A stretch of 14,180 bases of DNA from Treponema sp. (GTDB lineage: Bacteria; Spirochaetota; Spirochaetia; Treponematales; Breznakiellaceae), in the NCBI GenBank assembly GCA_031259515.1, contig JAIRLK010000222.1:1-14180 (forward strand), written 5' to 3'. The notes below the pieces were generated by a model, which was not told where the DNA came from, made no database searches, and saw only the letters and a program-made list of their open reading frames with translations. Positions within the stretch are counted from its first letter, which is position 1; every line of letters begins with the position of its first letter. Below, one piece after another: positions 1-5,787 of the stretch. The translations under genes and the position numbers were made by a program.

Positions 1-200
1 GCGTTAATCTCCCGCATCCAGCTTTGGAGGAAGGTAGTTTTGCCCGTCTGCCGGGGGGCATGGAGTACCCAATAGAGCTTATCCCGGATATACCGGTGAA
101 GCTGGGCGCCCACCAGACGCTCCTCCGGGGGCAGCATATAGTGGTCTTCCGGGTTGCAGGGCCCGGTGGTATTAAAGAATCGAATCCGCCGCTTGTTCAT
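1..200 (-). CDS. AAA-like ATPase, N-terminal part (gene runs off the left edge)
   Basis: Reading the minus strand from the ATG at 200-198 gives an open frame of 66 codons to the window edge, beginning MNKRRIRFFNTTGPCNPEDH. A Walker A-type P-loop, APRQTGKTT, lies at residues 48-56 (Lys54, Thr55), preceded by a hydrophobic strand (YWVLHA). The opening FFNTTGPCNP...HYMLPPEERL followed by APRQTGKTT resembles the AAA-like ATP-binding proteins found in many paralogous copies in treponemes and some other bacteria; that family assignment is from memory. The first Gly of the classical P-loop is Ala here. The protein probably binds and hydrolyses ATP; its cellular role is unknown. It is divergent from the flagellar operon and nothing links it to motility. 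Walker B and the C-terminus lie outside the window, so intactness cannot be judged. A TATACT box at 213-208 could be its -10 element but is very close to the ATG. Confidence 0.8.
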   Translation of the reverse strand, partial: MNKRRIRFFNTTGPCNPEDHYMLPPEERLVGAQLHRYIRDKLYWVLHAPRQTGKTTFLQSWMREIN

Positions 201-371
201 AGCTATTAGTATACCTCAAAAAAAACGTTCCTCCCACCCGCCCTTGCCCGGCTTCGGGTTAAAGATAGGCAGCAGGCGGCGGGTTTCCCTCCTAATCAGT
301 AATTGTAACTATTCAACCGTCTGCGGGGGATAGCGCTGGCAGCTTCGTTAAACCCTTAGGGTATTCAACGT

Positions 372-533
372 ATGGATTGGGGAGTTCTGAACAGAATTGT
401 CGGAGTTCTAAACAGAATAACCGGAGTTAAAGGCAGAATAAATTGTGAATTTGGTGATGAATTTGACGATATTGAAACTATAATAAATCTGAGGAGTCAG
501 CGTTGGCGTTACATGGGAGGCCTGGCATCATAG
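372..533 (+). CDS. Possible small ORF, 53 codons, carrying the repeats in frame
   Basis: An ATG at 372 opens a frame that ends at TAG 531-533, overlapping the start of flbB in another frame. It begins MDWGVLNRIVGVLNRITGVK and ends WRYMGGLAS. The 21-bp DNA repeats are read as the heptads GVLNRIV, GVLNRIT, GVKGRIN, and the following 12-bp repeats as EFGD, EFDD. Both periods are multiples of three, which is what coding would preserve, but a 21-bp period is also two helical turns and would suit binding sites. The only Shine-Dalgarno-like stretch (AGGG, 358-361) is weak and 10 nt from the ATG. It could be a short leader peptide, a remnant, or chance. I recognise no family. Confidence 0.2.
   Translation: MDWGVLNRIVGVLNRITGVKGRINCEFGDEFDDIETIINLRSQRWRYMGGLAS
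381..443 (+). repeat. Three tandem 21-bp repeats upstream of flbB
   Basis: Copies begin with GGAGTT at 381, 402 and 423. Copies one and two differ mainly at the end; copy three is more diverged (GGAGTTAAAGGCAGAATAAA). Each copy contains a partly palindromic core: TTCTGAACAGAA (385-396), TTCTAAACAGAA (406-417) and TTAAAGGCAGAA (427-438). The cores are 21 bp apart, about two helical turns, so they would face the same side of the DNA. This fits tandem operator sites; in-frame peptide repeats or a dispersed short repeat family are alternatives. Confidence 0.75.
446..469 (+). repeat. 12-bp tandem direct repeat (two copies)
   Basis: TGAATTTGGTGA (446-457) is followed directly by TGAATTTGACGA (458-469), with 10 of 12 positions identical. 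It lies between the 21-bp repeats and the flbB start, and overlaps the candidate sigma-28 promoter. Confidence 0.65.
446..472 (+). promoter_or_regulatory. Candidate sigma-28-type promoter for the flagellar operon
   Basis: TGAA (446-449), 15 bp, then GACGATAT (465-472) compares with the FliA consensus TAAA-N15-GCCGATAA: 3 of 4 and 6 of 8 matches with the exact spacer. A start near 480 would leave a short leader containing the GAGGAG site at 491-496. Sigma-28-like promoters have been proposed for treponemal hook and motility operons. The score is modest and the nearby TATAAT (479-484) is an alternative -10. Confidence 0.3.
491..496 (+). promoter_or_regulatory. Shine-Dalgarno of flbB, supporting a TTG start
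   Basis: GAGGAG lies 6 nt before the TTG at 503. No ATG in frame has such a site: the first in-frame ATG (539-541) sits at the edge of the membrane segment. The TTG start is therefore preferred. Confidence 0.7.
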
Positions 534-1135
534 GCAAGATGATCGTTCTTTTGGTCCTTATTCTTGTCATGGCCGCCGGGGGGATAGTTTGGTTCGATTA
601 CCTTAACCTTATTGACATGAAGACTGTTCTTGCGCCGTTTTACCGTTTAATAGGCCGCGAAGGACGGTCCCAGGTCGAAGTTCCCCTGGAAGAATCCCTT
701 TCTCTGGATGCGGAGCGTTTGACCGTCAGGCTTGAAGCCCTGGAACTCCGGGAGCTGGAAATGGAAAAGCGGGAGCAGGGTATGCTTACCCGCCAGGCGG
801 AACTTGAGCAAATGGCCCAGGAACTGGAAGAACGGCAAAAAGCGTTGGATGAACGGGAAAATTCCTTTAATGCTCTGGTCGAACAAGCCGAAATAAAAGA
901 GAGGAATATCGAACAGTACGCCCGTTATTTGAACGGTATGCCGCCGGAGCGGGCGGTGGGCATTATTACCGCGATGGATGATCAGGCCGCTATTGATGTT
1001 TTGAGGATGACCGAGGACATTGCTCAACGGGAAGGGGCCACGTCTATCGTGTCTTACTGGCTGTCTCTTCTGCCTCCCGAACGGGCGGCGGAGTTGCAAC
1101 GGAAGATGGCCGCGAGGCCCCCAAGCCTGAATTAA
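503..1135 (+). CDS. flbB: Flagellar collar protein FlbB
   Basis: This 210-residue protein has a single N-terminal membrane segment (about residues 13-34, MIVLLVLILVMAAGGIVWF), then a long charged heptad-rich coiled coil (about 69-135), then a C-terminal helical region with two PPERA motifs (147-151 and 191-195) reminiscent of the MgtE intracellular N-domain and MotE-like proteins. This architecture, directly upstream of fliK and flgD, is that of spirochaete FlbB. In Borrelia FlbB forms the base of the periplasmic collar around the flagellar motor and affects stator assembly and filament orientation. The start is TTG with a good GAGGAG. It is the first recognisable gene of the operon here; fliJ, which precedes flbB in Borrelia, is not in the window. 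Assignment rests on architecture and position more than on invariant residues. Confidence 0.8.
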   Translation: MALHGRPGIIGKMIVLLVLILVMAAGGIVWFDYLNLIDMKTVLAPFYRLIGREGRSQVEVPLEESLSLDAERLTVRLEALELRELEMEKREQGMLTRQAELEQMAQELEERQKALDERENSFNALVEQAEIKERNIEQYARYLNGMPPERAVGIITAMDDQAAIDVLRMTEDIAQREGATSIVSYWLSLLPPERAAELQRKMAARPPSLN

Positions 1136-1190
1136 GGACAGCGTACATGCATGGTGTTTTATTTGCATGAGGCAAAGGTTCATACTGTCC
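1136..1190. repeat. Nested inverted repeats between flbB and fliK
   Basis: An outer pair GGACAG (1136-1141) / CTGTCC (1185-1190) encloses an inner pair CATGCA (1146-1151) / TGCATG (1164-1169) with a 12-nt loop. The outer arm starts right after the flbB stop codon. No T-tract follows, so it is not a typical terminator; it might be an mRNA structure in the 113-nt gap. It could be chance, since the arms are only 6 bp. Confidence 0.35.
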
Positions 1191-1234
1191 GGTCTTCCGT
1201 TATGTTTGTACGGTGGGGAAGCCCATCCAAAGAT

Positions 1235-1241
1235 GAGGAGG
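1235..1241 (+). promoter_or_regulatory. Shine-Dalgarno of fliK, fixing a GTG start
   Basis: GAGGAGG lies 7 nt before GTG 1249-1251. This near-perfect site settles the fliK start and argues against the overlapping upstream ATG at 1167, which lies in a different frame. Confidence 0.8.
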
Positions 1242-1248
1242 CCGGGCG

Positions 1249-2802
1249 GTGATTCAACTATCTCCCCCTATTCAATCTGTCGAAAGCCCGGAAGCGCGGC
1301 AAAGCGTTTCCCTTTCCCCGGATCACGACAAAACAAAAAAAAAGGAAGGCCCGGATGTCTTTGCCAAGCTCCTTGCCGGTCTCCTTCAAAAAACCGGTAA
1401 ACCCGGGGCCGAATGCGCCACATCAGGCGGGGAGGCGCCCGCCTCCGGGGAGCTTCCTGCCCTGGCCGAAAACGCCGGGGAAACGGCGGAAAGGTTTCCG
1501 GCGGAAGGTTTTCCGAGGGAAGCCTTGGGAAACCCGGACAGCCCCCGGGGAGGAAAAAAACTCAGGGCTTCTCCACTGAGGGACGGCGAAACCGCGGGAG
1601 AGCTTGTGAAAACAGACGCTCCATCCAGTACGGACAAGAGGCGTGTAAAATCCCGTTCCCTGGAACAGCAGTCTGCGGACGGCGCGGAAGTGGCGCTTGC
1701 GGCGGACATTACGGCTGCCCGTTCCGTCCCGGAGGCAGGCGGCGGGACGGCGGAAGGCGAAGGGGTAACGACCGCTCAAGCCCTCCCGGAGGACTTCTCG
1801 CCGGATAACGGGGAAGAAGCCCTGGAGACCGCCGCCCTTAACGGGGATAACGCCGTTGTTTCCTATACTCCTGCGGAGGTGTTCGATCAGGAGCGTTTCA
1901 GGGAAGACCGTCCTGGTCCGGGGAAGCTGGACCTTCCCGGGGAGCTTGTTCGGGATGACGCAGCAGGTCTTTCGGTGGAAATCCCCCTGGCGGAAACGTC
2001 CGGTTCAGTCCGGAACACCCGCCTTCCTGGGGGGGAGACCGCCGAAAGGGATGAACGAAGCCGGGGAGAAATACGGTTTAAGGACCGGCGCCGGGATAGA
2101 GCCGGGCCGGAAGCCGGGGATATACGCTCCGGGCTGGACAAACGGGACAAGGCCGAAAGCCTCCGGTCCCTTGCCGAAGCCGGGAAGGGGGAGGAGGCGT
2201 CCACTGGTAAGGGAACGGAACAGAATTCCAGGGAACAGAGTTCTACGGAGCTTACGGTGGAACTTCGGTCCCTGGGGAAGACCCAGAGCGAAATCAGCGC
2301 GGAACGGGAAAACCGTCCCATGCAGAGCTACCAGAACACTCTTGCCCGGGAACTTCACGAAAACCTCAACGGCGATATAGTCCGTCACGCATCGGTTATG
2401 CTCCGGAACAGCGGGGAGGGGACCATCAGGCTTTCCCTGCGGCCCGAGACCTTGGGAAGTGTAAAGATACGCCTTGAAATAGCCGAAAATAAGATAACAG
2501 GTCGTATCATCGTTGAAAGCGGTGATGCCTTTAAGGCTTTTGAACAGGAGCTTCATTCCCTGGAACAGTCCTTCCGGGATTCAGGTTTTGACGGCGCAAG
2601 CCTGGAGATGGCCTTTGCGTCTGACGGACGGGAAGGCAGACAGGGCAGGGAAGGGGAGGCGGACAGCCTCTTTTCCGGACGCCGTGCGGCTTTAAGCTAT
2701 GACGACGCCCTTTCCGTCCTTTTGGAAAACCCGGAGGAAGGTCAATGGCTGGGGGTACGCCTGGATAGTCAGGGCAGACCCCTGGTTAATATGTTGGTAT
2801 AG
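1249..2802 (+). CDS. fliK: Flagellar hook-length control protein FliK
   Basis: FliK is secreted during hook assembly, measures hook length and switches the export gate through FlhB. The 517-residue product has a long, low-complexity hydrophilic N-terminal and middle part rich in Gly, Glu, Arg and Ala (about 1-345), as expected for the extended ruler. A compact C-terminal Flg_hook domain follows (about 365-455) with the hallmark LSLRPETLGSVKIRLEI from about residue 394. It starts at GTG with a very good GAGGAGG. The gene lies between flbB and flgD, the usual spirochaete position (named flbC in Borrelia and, from memory, tap1 in treponemes). The N-terminal part diverges fast and I recognise it only by composition. 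An A9 run (1335-1343) near the start is a possible slippage site. The high GC content produces many long overlapping frames that I regard as shadows. Confidence 0.92.
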   Translation: MIQLSPPIQSVESPEARQSVSLSPDHDKTKKKEGPDVFAKLLAGLLQKTGKPGAECATSGGEAPASGELPALAENAGETAERFPAEGFPREALGNPDSPRGGKKLRASPLRDGETAGELVKTDAPSSTDKRRVKSRSLEQQSADGAEVALAADITAARSVPEAGGGTAEGEGVTTAQALPEDFSPDNGEEALETAALNGDNAVVSYTPAEVFDQERFREDRPGPGKLDLPGELVRDDAAGLSVEIPLAETSGSVRNTRLPGGETAERDERSRGEIRFKDRRRDRAGPEAGDIRSGLDKRDKAESLRSLAEAGKGEEASTGKGTEQNSREQSSTELTVELRSLGKTQSEISAERENRPMQSYQNTLARELHENLNGDIVRHASVMLRNSGEGTIRLSLRPETLGSVKIRLEIAENKITGRIIVESGDAFKAFEQELHSLEQSFRDSGFDGASLEMAFASDGREGRQGREGEADSLFSGRRAALSYDDALSVLLENPEEGQWLGVRLDSQGRPLVNMLV

Positions 2803-2808
2803 TTCAAG

Positions 2809-2814
2809 AAGGAG
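2809..2814 (+). promoter_or_regulatory. Shine-Dalgarno that selects the flgD start
   Basis: AAGGAG ends at 2814. The in-frame ATG at 2815 would touch it with no spacer, whereas the ATG at 2821 lies 6 nt away, so translation most likely begins at 2821. Confidence 0.75.
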
Positions 2815-2820
2815 ATGGGA

Positions 2821-3276
2821 ATGGAACTTCGATCAAACAATGTTTCACCGGTTTTAAGTTCACAAGAGATGGTCGAGCTTAACCGTATAGTCAAAGAACA
2901 TAACGCGAAGATAAATCAGGGGAAGAATCCCCAGCAGAATTTGGGAAAGGATGATTTTTTGAAGATTCTCATCACCCAGCTTTCGTACCAGGACCCCACG
3001 GCGCCTATGGAAGATAAAGAATTTATTGCCCAGATGGCCCAGTTTTCGACCCTGGATCAGATGACCAGCATGGCCGGCGACTTTAACCGGCTTACCAATA
3101 TGCTTGCCGGTACGGAGGCGTCTTCTTCCCTGGGAAAATCGGTGGAGTTGGTTGAAGGCGATCAGGTTGTTCAGGGGACGGTCAAAGCGGTTAGCCGGGG
3201 TGATACTCCCCAGGTACTGGTCAACGGAGCGTACTATTCCTGGAATCAGGTAACCAAGGTCTTTATTGAGGAATAA
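2821..3276 (+). CDS. flgD: Flagellar hook-cap (scaffolding) protein FlgD
   Basis: FlgD caps the growing hook in the periplasm and guides insertion of FlgE subunits. The 151-residue protein has the conserved FlgD N-terminal signature DDFLKILITQLSYQDPTAP (about residues 44-62), followed by MEDKEFIAQMAQFSTLDQM, which is diagnostic for the family. The C-terminal part is short, about 50 residues after an SSSLGKSVEL segment, so the protein is clearly smaller than the roughly 230-residue enteric FlgD and lacks much of the second domain; short FlgD proteins are usual in spirochaetes. I chose ATG 2821 over ATG 2815 from the Shine-Dalgarno spacing. It sits 18 nt after fliK and 12 nt before flgE, in line with co-expression of cap and hook. 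Confidence 0.95.
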   Translation: MELRSNNVSPVLSSQEMVELNRIVKEHNAKINQGKNPQQNLGKDDFLKILITQLSYQDPTAPMEDKEFIAQMAQFSTLDQMTSMAGDFNRLTNMLAGTEASSSLGKSVELVEGDQVVQGTVKAVSRGDTPQVLVNGAYYSWNQVTKVFIEE

Positions 3277-3288
3277 GGAGAAGCTATC

Positions 3289-4689
3289 ATGATGCGATCA
3301 TTGTATTCTGGCGTTTCGGGACTTCAGAACCATCAAACCCGTATGGATGTGATAGGTAACAATATTTCCAACATCAACACGACGGGGTTCAAAAAGGGCC
3401 GGGTGAATTTTCAGGATATGCTCTACCAGCAACTCAACGCCGCGACCCGGCCTACCGAAGAAATTGGGGGCATAAACCCCAAAGAAGTCGGCCTGGGAGT
3501 GGCTATCGCCGCCATTGATACCATCCATACCCAGGGATCCCTCCAGACCACCGGGGTAGGGACCGATCTGGCTATCCAGGGCCAGGGGTTTTTCGTGCTC
3601 AAGTCCGGGGATCAGTCCTACTACACCCGGGCCGGCGCTTTCGGCCTGGACGAGGCCGGTACTATGGTGAACCCTGCCAATGGGATGCGGGTCCAGGGCT
3701 GGATGGCCCGGACCGTAGACGGCGTTCAGGTAATGGACGTTTCCCGGGAGGTGGAAGACCTGATCATCCCGCTGGGCGCGAAAGACTCCGCCCGGGCCAC
3801 CACGTCGGTCAACTTTGCGTGTAACCTGGATAAACGTACCCCCTTCATACCGGAAGGGGCTTCCCAGGCGGATGTCATGCGGGCAACCTGGACCACGGAA
3901 ATCAAGGTTTTCGATTCCTTTGGAGATGCCCATATCCTGCAGGTGCAGTTTACCCGGGTTCCCGAAACGCAGAACAGTTGGACCGCTGCGGTGGTTGTGG
4001 ACCCGGAAAACCCCGATCCTACCAATACCGCTGTGGGCCTGGGCGAGGCCGCTCCCGCCGCAGGGGACCCCAATGCCTTTACGGTGAACTTTTCCAACCT
4101 GGGGAACCTGGTTTCGGTAGTGGATGCCGCCGGGAACGCCTCGCAGGAGGAGGGGGATGTCGTCATGCGGGTCGCCTTTGATGTGCAGACCGCCGCTCCC
4201 GGCGAAGACGGCGCCCCGGTTCGCCAGGAGTTCGCCCTTAACCTTGGCACGGTAGGCGGCCTGGTCAATACTATTACCCAATATGCGGAATCCAGTTCTA
4301 CCAAGGCCATTGTTCAGGACGGTTACACCATGGGCTACCTTGACAGCTTCAAGATAGACCAAAGCGGGATCATCACGGGTATCTTTACCAACGATACCAC
4401 CCGAGTCCTGGGTCAGGTAGCCCTGGCCAGTTTTTCCAACCAAGGGGGGCTGGAAAAGTCCGGGGACAACAACTACGTTGTGTCATCCAACTCAGGCTTC
4501 GCCAACATAAGTCCCTCCCAAATAGCCGGGAAGGGAAAGATCATCTCCGGTACCCTGGAGATGTCCAATGTGGATATGGCCGAACAGTTCACCGACATGA
4601 TTGTAACCCAGCGTGGTTTCCAGGCGAATTCCCGGACCATACAAACAGCGGATCAGCTTTTGCAGGAGCTTCTGACCTTGAAACGGTAG
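3289..4689 (+). CDS. flgE: Flagellar hook protein FlgE
   Basis: FlgE forms the hook, the universal joint between the motor and the periplasmic filament. The 466-residue protein has the rod/hook N-terminal motif (MMRSLYSGVSGLQNHQTRMD, then IGNNISNINTTGFK) and the C-terminal D0 motif (SGTLEMSNVDMAEQFTDMIV, then QRGFQANSRTIQTADQLLQELL). Lys165 (codon 3781-3783), Cys178 (3820-3822) and Asn179 match in number and spacing the residues that form the lysinoalanine cross-link between hook subunits in Treponema denticola. The start is ATG 3289, with GGAG at 3277-3280 and an 8-nt spacer. A perfect hairpin terminator follows the gene, so flgE closes the hook block of the operon. Confidence 0.97.
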   Translation: MMRSLYSGVSGLQNHQTRMDVIGNNISNINTTGFKKGRVNFQDMLYQQLNAATRPTEEIGGINPKEVGLGVAIAAIDTIHTQGSLQTTGVGTDLAIQGQGFFVLKSGDQSYYTRAGAFGLDEAGTMVNPANGMRVQGWMARTVDGVQVMDVSREVEDLIIPLGAKDSARATTSVNFACNLDKRTPFIPEGASQADVMRATWTTEIKVFDSFGDAHILQVQFTRVPETQNSWTAAVVVDPENPDPTNTAVGLGEAAPAAGDPNAFTVNFSNLGNLVSVVDAAGNASQEEGDVVMRVAFDVQTAAPGEDGAPVRQEFALNLGTVGGLVNTITQYAESSSTKAIVQDGYTMGYLDSFKIDQSGIITGIFTNDTTRVLGQVALASFSNQGGLEKSGDNNYVVSSNSGFANISPSQIAGKGKIISGTLEMSNVDMAEQFTDMIVTQRGFQANSRTIQTADQLLQELLTLKR

Positions 4690-4732
4690 TTTAGAGGTGG
4701 AAGTTAGAAATGAGGCGTGAGACGTTGGGTGG

Positions 4733-4767
4733 AAAAAGGAACCGATATGGCGTATCGGTTCCTTTTT
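4733..4767 (+). terminator. Perfect 15-bp hairpin with T-tract inside the operon
   Basis: The left arm AAAAAGGAACCGATA (4733-4747) and right arm TATCGGTTCCTTTTT (4753-4767) are exact reverse complements around a 5-nt loop (TGGCG). The stem has GC-containing pairs and ends in a T5 tract, the form of a Rho-independent terminator. The matching A5 on the left makes it potentially bidirectional. It sits 43 nt after the flgE stop and 34 nt before flbD, within what is otherwise one co-directional operon. It may act as a partial terminator that lowers motor and export gene transcription relative to hook genes, or as an mRNA stabiliser for the flgE 3' end. Confidence 0.88.
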
Positions 4768-4782
4768 CCTATTTCTTAAAAA

Positions 4783-4791
4783 TGCTATAAG
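4783..4791 (+). promoter_or_regulatory. Candidate extended -10 promoter upstream of flbD
   Basis: TGCTATAAG matches the extended -10 pattern TGnTATAAT at all but the last base. It lies between the hairpin and flbD, where a new promoter would restart transcription. No convincing -35 is seen at 16-18 bp, where the terminator T-tract lies. A start point would fall within a few bases of the flbD ATG, giving an almost leaderless mRNA. Confidence 0.3.
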
Positions 4792-4801
4792 TTAAGAAGC
4801 C

Positions 4802-4999
4802 ATGGTAAAAGTAACCCGTCTTGACGGAAAAGAGTATTATATCAATCCTCATCAAATCGAATCTATTGAAATGCGGCCGGATACCACGTTGCTTATGCTT
4901 TCGGGGAAATACGTCGTGATTCGGGAACCGGCGGATGAGGTTATCGACCGTATTGTCGCGTACCGCCGGCGTATAGGCGCCTTTAAGAACGAGGAGTAG
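4802..4999 (+). CDS. flbD: FlbD/SwrD-family motility protein
   Basis: This 65-residue soluble protein has the FlbD family pattern: VTRLDGKEYYINPHQIESIE (residues 4-23), followed by PDTTLLMLSGKYVVIREPADEVIDRI. It is not the Caulobacter regulator of the same name. The Bacillus homologue SwrD is encoded at the same place after flgE and raises motor torque, probably by supporting stator function; its position directly before motA and motB fits that role. The start is ATG 4802; the Shine-Dalgarno is weak (AAGAAG at 4794-4799), so translation may be inefficient or driven from a near-leaderless mRNA. Its last codons contain the GAGGAG site of motA, which suggests translational coupling. Confidence 0.9.
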   Translation: MVKVTRLDGKEYYINPHQIESIEMRPDTTLLMLSGKYVVIREPADEVIDRIVAYRRRIGAFKNEE

Positions 5000-5003
5000 C
5001 GGA

Positions 5004-5786
5004 ATGGATATATCAACCCTTATTGGCTTGGCAGGATGCTTGGGCATGATTGGCTTGGGGATCATTACAGGGGGATCCGGCCTCTTGACCTTTTGGGACC
5101 TTCCTTCGTTCTTAATCGTGGTATTGGGCTCTTACTTGGGCCTCTTTACTTTTAGCAGTCTGTCCACCGCCCTGGGGGTATTCGGTTCGATAAAACTCAC
5201 CTTCAGGGTCCCTAACTTTAACGAAAAGGGAATCATCACCAAACTTATGGCAATGTCGGAGAAGGCCCGGCGTGAGGGGCTCCTGGCCCTGGAAGAAGAG
5301 TTGGAAGATCTGGACGATGAATTTATCAAGAAGGGACTTCGCCTGGTGGTTGACGGTACGGATGCGGTGGTTATCAGGACCCTCATGGAGACAGAGTTGA
5401 GCCAGATGCAGGAGCGGCACGCCGGGAAGATCTCGGTTATCAATATGTGGGGTACCCTGGCGCCGGGCCTCGGGATGCTGGGTACCGTTATCGGCCTTAT
5501 CGGTATGTTGAAGAACCTGGAAGATAAGAGCGCCCTGGGCCCTAACATGGCCGTTGCCCTTATCACCACTATGTACGGTTCCATGATGGCAAACCTCCTG
5601 ATGATCCCCTTGAGCGGGAAACTGAAATCCGCCGATGCGGTGGAATCCAAGGTCAGGGAAATGGCGATTGAGGGGGTTCTTTCCATACAGGCCGGGGATA
5701 ACCCTCGTATCCTGGGGATGAAGCTTCTCTCTTACCTTGATCCGGAGGATCGTAAGGCTGTTGAATCGGAAATTATGAGGGATTGA
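5004..5786 (+). CDS. motA: Flagellar stator protein MotA
   Basis: MotA forms, with MotB, the inner-membrane ion channel that turns the rotor. The 260-residue product has four predicted membrane segments, two near the N-terminus (about 3-21 and 34-52) and two after the cytoplasmic loop (about 147-168 and 182-203). The loop holds SEKARREGLLALEEEL (residues 85-100), whose Arg and Glu residues correspond to the torque-generating charges that contact FliG. Pro154 in TLAPGLGMLGTVIGLI and Pro202 in LMIPLSGKL match the conserved channel prolines. The start is ATG 5004, with GAGGAG (4991-4996) placed inside the end of flbD. The gene ends one base before motB. I cannot tell from sequence alone whether protons or sodium are used. 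Confidence 0.96.
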   Translation: MDISTLIGLAGCLGMIGLGIITGGSGLLTFWDLPSFLIVVLGSYLGLFTFSSLSTALGVFGSIKLTFRVPNFNEKGIITKLMAMSEKARREGLLALEEELEDLDDEFIKKGLRLVVDGTDAVVIRTLMETELSQMQERHAGKISVINMWGTLAPGLGMLGTVIGLIGMLKNLEDKSALGPNMAVALITTMYGSMMANLLMIPLSGKLKSADAVESKVREMAIEGVLSIQAGDNPRILGMKLLSYLDPEDRKAVESEIMRD

Positions 5787-5787
5787 T

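Larger units (their letters stand above)
201..502. other. Divergent intergenic region between the ATPase gene and flbB
   Basis: About 300 bases with no well-supported gene. From left to right it holds an A8 run (218-225) just upstream of the ATPase start, a short GC hairpin CCCG-GCTT-CGGG near 247-258, an 11-bp quasi-palindrome ACCCTTAGGGT (352-362), three 21-bp tandem repeats (381-443), a 12-bp tandem pair (446-469), a perfect TATAAT hexamer (479-484) without a good -35, and the GAGGAG Shine-Dalgarno of flbB (491-496). The operon promoter must lie here or upstream of the window. Confidence 0.6.

Noticed and set aside
24..209. 61-codon + strand frame at the left edge
   Set aside because: The opposite strand encodes a P-loop ATPase N-terminus with a coherent start, so this frame is its shadow.
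479..484. Perfect TATAAT as the operon -10 box
   Set aside because: No acceptable -35 at 16-18 bp; TTGACG at 463-468 is only 10 bp away, and the start point would fall on the Shine-Dalgarno.
1167..1400. 77-codon frame beginning upstream of fliK
   Set aside because: It overlaps fliK in another frame, has no Shine-Dalgarno, and its product has no resemblance to any flagellar protein; the GAGGAGG at 1235 serves GTG 1249.
2217..2243. Direct repeat GGAACAGAATTC / GGAACAGAGTTC inside fliK, similar in part to the flbB upstream repeats
   Set aside because: It lies in low-complexity Glu/Gln/Ser coding sequence with a 15-bp period; similarity to the AACAGAA word is short enough to be chance.
1386..2556. 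Several overlapping frames on both strands within fliK
   Set aside because: The FliK frame carries the Flg_hook domain and a good start; the others are Arg/Pro/Gly-rich shadows expected in GC-rich, low-complexity sequence.
3298..4443. Long antisense open frame (381 codons) opposite flgE
   Set aside because: flgE on the + strand has unmistakable family motifs at both ends; the antisense frame is a by-product of GC-rich codon use, with composition (Gly, His, Pro, Arg rich) unlike a real protein and no ribosome site checked in its favour.
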